From Ischnura elegans (Eukaryota > Arthropoda > Insecta > Odonata > Coenagrionidae), in the NCBI RefSeq assembly GCF_921293095.1, contig NC_060248.1:79119243-79183242 (forward strand): 64,000 bases of DNA. The letters run 5' to 3'. This document shows, one piece after another, positions 57,231 through 64,000 of the stretch (the stretch's first letter is position 1; each line of letters opens with the position of its first letter). The notes beneath the pieces are model-generated. The model worked only from the letters and a program-made list of their open reading frames with translations. It did no database searches and was not told where the DNA came from. Made by a program: the position numbers and the translations under genes.

Positions 57231-60200
57231 CCTACTTTGACTAAAACATTGATAATCCCATAAGAGTCAATGCTAACTATTTGGTGAAATATTCGGTCAT
57301 GATCGTTGTTACGTTGAAATAAACTATCGCAAAAGAATACAGTAAACCTTTTTCTATCATTATGGGAAGGCTTCGTGAAAATATACCTCGAATATCTTTT
57401 CCCAAGGAAATATTATTGTCGATCAACACGGTTCCGCTGTGCAACTAGCTTAGCCGAAAATAACATTTTACAAGTGTAAAATATCCATTCCCCTGCACTT
57501 CTACTGGTAATTAATAACATTACAGCCAATGGAAATCTTACGATAGCGGACAGGTCGCAATAGTAGTACGAAAGTATGTTCACGACGATATATTATCACC
57601 ACGATATGACTACTACAGATAGTTTAATATACACAGTAGTATGACGAACGATCGTAAAACTCCGACGACAATCAAGAAGTAATTGTTGCATTTTCATTTT
57701 ATAAATCAGAGGCGATATAAGGAATAGAATACTTGATTATATGCGTACAGTGTTTGAGACTTAGTCCGAAAATTGTCAAACCAAGATGGCGGAATTTTGA
57801 CCACGCTTAAAACTCGAATACAGCGCCTCCAGATGTTTACAATCTCATCGCTGAAAATCGATAAAAATTCAACCGACGTAAGAACTAAAATCAAACTTCT
57901 ATTTGTCGGACTGGAGCCTCATTTATTTAGTCCCCTTGGTTCCAGCCTTTGACAAATGGCAGTGGCGCGCAAGTCGACCCTTTTTAATTATCAGTTTAAC
58001 AAAGCAAGTTTCCTTTGTCCAAGTTCAAAAGACCCGCCCTGTTTAAGTCGCCGGTGGGTCAGTGGGTAGCAGAGGTCCAAAAATATGTATGGCCTCTGGG
58101 CTTGCGCTGCGGTTGGAGGTGGAAGGAATGGGGTGGAGGGTTACGTTATGTAACGAATGAGGGGAGATGGGAGGGGAAGTGGAAAAGCGTTGCTGTGTGA
58201 GGGTGGAAAAACTCGCGTTAGAGATAACGCGATTAGCAACAGATCGCCCGAGCCTCTTTCCTTAAAACATCACGCGTTTTATTGAATTATCCTTAAAATG
58301 CATTCAGACGCTTTCCGGTAATTCCCTAGCATTAGCACTAATTGCAGTTTATTTTGCAGCTAATATGCAGTGCCCTACATATCGATGGCTAAGATATAAC
58401 AGAACGTATCTCAAGATTTGGCTAGTGTGAGTTAATGTTGTTAATAAAAAATTAAATTCAAGCAAAAACAACTCTTTGTTCGCTAATGTGTACTTATTTT
58501 TCTGTTTTATGTATTTTTGGTTTTTAATTTCAACTAAAATTATATACATTTAAAAAAATAATATTTTTTTCTCTCCTGAAAAGTCGCTATATTTGAGATG
58601 CGTGTTGTTAGAACTTAACCATCGATATCTGTTTTTAGTTTTACGTATCTTGTCTACGTTCCTAGAAGTTCTAGGTTTATTTAGCCGACAACTGCGTGTG
58701 AATTTATTGTTTAAGGCACCGAATATTTATGTTTGGGGAGTAGATGAATCAATTATGCTTAAGCGGCGATAAATTTGCCGTGACTTTTTAAGCATTCTCT
58801 GCTATAATTGTGTTTTTTTTTTGCTAAAATTCGTTTGATATTCAATTCTGTGTATAAAAGTGGATTTTAGCCACTATAATTCGCAAAATAATCAAGGCTG
58901 GAGCCTTGACGTGAAAAACTCGCGGAAAATGTATATTTTTTTTAAATATGGAGTTCTTGATGTTGGTAATTTGTTTGCATGTGAATAAGTAAATTTAGTT
59001 TTTTTTACTGTGATATGGAGTGCAGAATGGTTCTAAAAGTATAGCTACTCTCATGTATGACGCAATATGGGGCCTTGGTTGCATGCTGTGTCTCTTTCTG
59101 TTTCTCTGTCTATAAAATTTATTCTCTTTTAAATTTTGATTCTTTCTCTCTATGAGGAGGAATTGGATATCCCTTATGGATTATCCATTGTGAACAAATA
59201 AACCTTCAACCACTTAGTTACATGATATACCTCCGTGTGGACTAATTTTCAAAATGAAAAAAATAAAATGAATGGATAAACATTTCAAAAATTTTGATTT
59301 TTTTAGTCTCCAATTGTGAGAATTATTTTCTTCCAAAGAATTAATCATTTGGACATTGATACATAAAAGAAAATATTTTATTTTTTGACAAATTACCGTC
59401 TTGTTTCACCACAAACTCGCTTTACAAAAGGCAGAATGGGAAGTAACGCCTGTGCAGCTCGAGTGCATATTTCCTGCAATTAGTTGATCGCTCTTACGTA
59501 TCGCAAATTCGTAAAGTACTTTAAATTATATATAAATTTTGTTTGTGTCGTTAGGAAAGTCATTTATACTCATCACTGATTACTGCCGGAATATTGGTTT
59601 CTTTTCTGTTACTGTTTATTTCGTAATTTCGCCTGAATTTTCGCAAAAGTTTGAACTTCAGGTTTCTAACGGTAGTGGTTAATGTTTTATTTTTATGATT
59701 TAACTTCACTCAGATCCGAGATTCTGAATTCAGTCCAAAACCTTTTTGTGCGGGGCGAATTTGATTCAGAAAAAGTCATGAAGCGGCCCACGTTGAGGTG
59801 TACTATACCAATTACAGGGATTAGAGTGTATAGTGAGTATGGCATTTTGTTGAGGATATGTTTTTTTTCACAGTCATTAAATATGGCGAAAATGTCAAGA
59901 AATGACCCCTTTGGCATCCTACCGTGATGCATGATTATACCCTTTGGAGCTCAGCGCCAGTCAAGAAATTTACGTCGTCAGTCAACTGTGAGCTCTCATG
60001 CTAGAAATAATTTCCATGCGTAATTACTGTCGTCATTTTTAGCGAAGCTAAAAGAATTATTTCTTCCAGTGGAACTTTCCTTCTGGAGGAACGTTAAGGG
60101 CCTCTGGCCAAGCATCTTTCGAGCTCCAAAAAAAAACCCCTCAACATTTGTAGAAGCTTCAGCAGTGGATTGTTTTTTTTTGCATTAGCGATGGAAAACC

Positions 60201-63200
60201 CTGGCCTCATTCAGGCCTTATAAATAGTTATTTATATTCGTTCTTTCCTTTGAAATATAATGATTAAAATGGAGTTCGTTGGAGTTGGTCCATCAAAAGC
60301 CTGTTGAATACGAAGTAATTATAGAGAATAATTCCTTCGAATGTCATTAATATAAATCCGTGTTTTCTCATTTATTCATCAAATCACAGACGTTAATGGA
60401 TTTCATTTTTGTCTTTGTATGTTATAGTCCAATCTACGATTGCATTCATGACAAAAATGGCGCTAATTTGCTCCAAGGGCTTGGGAATGGAGAAAAACAA
60501 ACAGTATGTGGAAGCATCCGTGTGGGTAGTGGTAGGCACTCCACAGATTAGGAACTTGGACAGTGAAATAGCTTACTAGAAAGGAGTCGAAGCCTTCGAG
60601 ATCTGGTTCTGGCAACGGGTGGTGAACACCAAATGAGCGAATAGGGTGAGAAATGAGGTTTACCGGGGAATAAGTTCGTGGTGCACGTGGTACGTGGTTA
60701 TTGTGGTGCGCCGTACGCCAGAGAAGGACCCGGTAGATAAACCATGTGAAAGGACAGCAGCTACGTAAGGATATAGAAGAGCAAAAAGTTCCTCCAATTT
60801 AGGTCTAGAGATAGGTAATTAAGGCCATTAAGAAAGAGCAAATGGAAAAAGAAAATTGGGCAACTGAAGGAACTAGGCTGGGAAAGGGAAATCTTAGGAA
60901 TGCAGCATTATGAATGATTGTAGTTATTATGCAAATGGTGGATTGTTGAAAACTGATATTTATGCAGTAAGCATTCATTAATGTTGTAGGTATGATTGAA
61001 CGGTAAATTGATTGTGATTGCTACAGTTGCCATACCTCCGCCAGATTCCTTCGCTATTGGAATCCAAATTATGCTCAAGACTATGCATTCCAGTCGTTCG
61101 TCGCTTGGAATGTGCTGCGATGGTTACATCATCATAAAGTAGCATTGTTTTCCTCTCTGAGTTTTCCGCTCCGAGTGAAGTTCCTCTACCTGGCATCTAT
61201 TGCGTGTAGCAAATATATTTCATCTAATCGATTTTTTCTGTGTTTCCGTTACTAATGTCGGACGACCATGCACTTCTTCGCATGTTCACGGTGACCTGTT
61301 GCCACCGCTTTCCAATCCTTATGAGTTATGTACCCAGTAGTTCTCCACCCTTTTGGTAGTATTACAAAATAAAACCACGCGAGATCACTCAGTGAAGGTA
61401 TGTTTGAATAGGTGAGGCTAGAGCTCACCTTGGCCACAGACGTGTGAATGTCAAAATTCTGGCTTGGGGAACAGTTCCATCCCTGAGCCAGCTCGTAATT
61501 AAATTTTATTTGTCGTTATTATAAGGTTTCACCTGAAATTTAAACGTAGTAACCTCCAGTCAGAACCCAAGCGCTCTATCCTCGCTCCTACGAGTAAAAA
61601 AAGAAATTTCGGCATTCGATAGGGTGAAGAGCGTCCTAAATGTCATAATTCGTATCGTGAAGAGCTACAATTTTTCCAGTTTCAATGGCACGTTGTCATC
61701 TGAGATCACCCATTCATTATTCACTCCAATTTGTCTGATGCTAATGCCTATTTCTCACGGAAGGGTGCGTGTGAATACGAAGTGATGAGTTTTATGATTG
61801 CGAAGTCGATTGCAGAGTGGCTGTTGGTTGTCGCGACTTTTTTCTATGGCGTGTCATTCCTCCCACCAGAAGATTATTTTGCTAATCTTCTTATCTCTTT
61901 TCAGCGAAATTACTCCATCCCGAATATGTATTAAATCAGGCAGTGTCATGTTTCAAGGTTCATCGTCGTTGACCTGAATTGGTAGCTTATAAGTTTTGGC
62001 TCCAGTATTAGCTGTGACCTCAAAAGTTGGGAATTGGTAATAAAAATTATTTGAGGAAAAGTGAAATATTGAACGCATGGATTGAAATTAATTGAACTAA
62101 AAGATTTTCACTTTTATATTAAAAGATTTCCTCTGGGGTATTTCACTGTCAAGCCGCAAGGGAATCCCAATAAGTCGTAAGCATTGTAGCTCTCTCTCCT
62201 TCTATGGGTAATTGCAGTTGATTTTTTTCAATCTGATCCTCCAAAATACGTATTATTATAATCATAATTTGGTGGTGCTTTCGTTTAGGCGCGACCTTCT
62301 CCCGCTTGTCGATATTCACCTGTCTCCTGAAAGCGCCGCTCATTCTTAGAATTCATTATCCCGTCTCTTTTCCTCGTGGCGACCTCATCCCATTATGCAA
62401 ATTTTCTCATGACCCCCTCCCCTCGGGCCTGGAGGTGGGTGGGGCGTCGGACATTTACCTCCCGCTCGCCTCTGCTCTTCTGTTTCATGACCTTCCCGCA
62501 ATCCGCTCCCTTTTTTATGGCTCGCCGCCGCCATGTCGGCAAGCCGGCCGGGGGAAACTCGTGTAGCTTTCCTGCTGCAAGGTGGAAGTCTGCCTTCCTC
62601 CCCCCCCCCCCCCCTGCTGGCTGTCTTATGGTCTCGTGAATAATATGCCAAGCCCATAGCGTCTCCATTTTTCTAAATTTAGCTCCGTCTTCCACAAATT
62701 CACTTGGCGTAACTTCAGTTGAAACAGCGCTTAAAACTTCACCTCACTCCGGTCACCTCAACGTCATTTACAATTGATGTGAATTAAGTGAAGGCATTTC
62801 CTTGCCTTCAGCATCGATCATCGCAACAAAATTTGGTTTAACTTATGTGGATGCATCACTCGAGCTTTGTTCGCCATAGCTTAACTCGGAATGAGTTAAC
62901 GCATCTTGAAACGCTTACTCATTTCGTGCTACTTCTGTGGTAGCAACAATTTATCATTATTATTATTAATAGTATTTACAAATACTTATCTCAGGTCATC
63001 AAAACTGAATTTGGTGTATTGTAAGTGAACGAATCATTGTGCCTTCAGCTCCGTTCGCCAATACTTAACTTAGCATTACTTAAATGGACGCATCGCTCCC
63101 GCTCAATAATCACGTCATGATCGCGCCGAAGGTGCGATTAATTGCTGTACCGGTGAGCCTTGGCTCACCCCAACCAGCCAGTTTACAATGATCATATGCA

Positions 63201-64000
63201 ATGGCGCACGTGTTCTGTTGTATGTGTATAATGTTGTTTGTGAGAGACTAAAACTTATAACTAGATTTTCATAATACAAAAATAAAGATCGATTTCATAA
63301 TAGCATAAGATTTACATATTTTTTCAGAAGTTTGAATAACTTTTTTAAATGTCATTTTATTATTATTAATTTTTTCTTTATATTAGATCATATTTTGCAA
63401 TTTCCCTTTTTGTTTGCTAAAATACAAGAATTTTCAGTAGATATTCTTTTTATTTCAATTTTTTTAAATTTTATTTAAATAATTTGAATCAATATTTGAT
63501 GAAGAAACCTATGAGTAGGATATTAAGACAAGAACAGACTCATAGGGTGACTTGGTGAGGCAGTGTGTGTGTCTTTGGAATACTAGGATCATAATTCCAG
63601 ATGTCTGTAAGTAAAGTGTTATTAGTGCCCTCTTCCTGTCGTATTTTATGCTTTTGTCGAGTGTTTTATGTGATCGCTCTTTCTTATACGTGGTTTGAGC
63701 TAATGACTATTGTAAGTTGCGTTCCGCCGCTTGAAGTGGACCAGCGGGCGATCTTCCTAAGTTATCGACTCCCTAGTTACGCCAAGTTAAGCCGCGTTAA
63801 GTTAGTTGTGAATGAGGATTAAAGTGCCTCCCCATAGCCTTCCAGAAGCCCTTGTGTGGTTTCATGAATGAGTGAGGAGATGGGGTGATGCGACCGGACA
63901 AGATGGTTTTGTGGGGTGAATTGGGGACGTGCTTGTGTTTATTTTAAAAAGGGTTTGGTTTGTGAAGGGGTCGGATCGATCGACCGAGTGTCGCACGGGA
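57231..64000. other. No supported gene
   Basis: AT-rich DNA with a GC-rich island at about 62340-62640 that includes a run of 15 C (62600-62614). Frames there (62306-62657, both strands) are low-complexity and overlapping. No exon, RNA gene or transposon end is supported to the right edge. Confidence 0.45.

Noticed and set aside
1-64000. CRISPR array, rRNA, bacterial operon or integrated virus
   Set aside because: No evenly spaced identical repeats with unique spacers, no rRNA-like conserved blocks, no operon-style packed frames and no viral gene set were seen.

Overview
The window looks like a piece of nuclear genome from an animal, most likely an arthropod and probably an insect. The evidence is AT-rich non-coding DNA, GT-AG introns from under 100 bases to 14 kb, a metazoan-type ribosome-biogenesis gene in eight exons, and a dense, mixed set of decayed transposons (Penelope-like, piggyBac, pogo/Tc1-type, hAT-type, foldback elements). 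The sequence alone does not give the species. No bacterial operons, CRISPR arrays, rRNA genes or viral genes were seen.

Layout. Bases 1-5300 are repeats: a probable THAP-domain DNA transposon remnant (about 1178-4585) with a THAP zinc-finger pseudogene at 1720-1878, several perfect palindromes, and three members of an unusual family of internally repetitive elements (1-139, 4743-4913, 5099-5285). Bases 5741-27580 (+) hold the only gene I can support fully: the homologue of nucleolar protein 9 (NOP9), a Pumilio-repeat pre-rRNA-binding protein. It has eight coding exons totalling 1788 bases (595 residues), and every splice phase closes. Its 3.1-kb fourth intron carries three foldback elements. 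Its 14-kb fifth intron (10688-24702) carries at least seven: two pogo-like elements, a Penelope-like retroelement with an RT/GIY-YIG frame broken by one TAG, a hAT-type element, a second inverted pogo copy, a tRNA-like SINE piece, and a complete-ended piggyBac element with a decayed transposase.

Bases 27581-31480 hold the NOP9 3' end (poly(A) signal at 27934), a 582-base pogo-type MITE, a 72-base exact duplication and a fourth internally repetitive element. Bases about 31490-32174 form a CpG-rich stretch that ends in a strong splice donor. It contains a CRE site and is followed by an X-box-like site. It is probably the promoter and non-coding first exon of a second plus-strand gene whose first intron may fill the rest of the window. 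From 32175 to 64000 I found no convincing coding exon. That half is AT-rich and holds a second Penelope fragment (41757-42786), a three-copy repeat cluster (42880-43925), MITEs (45456-46116, 56961-57222), inverted and tandem repeats, and a tRNA-like sequence at 56567-56637.

The genes here do not form a pathway. NOP9 is a housekeeping gene and the rest is mobile or regulatory DNA. The most unusual signal is the four-member family with the shared end CCC(A/C)(C/G)A(T/C)AGCA and bodies built from a short palindrome that differs between members (GGACGTCC, AGATATCT, CAAGCTTG).
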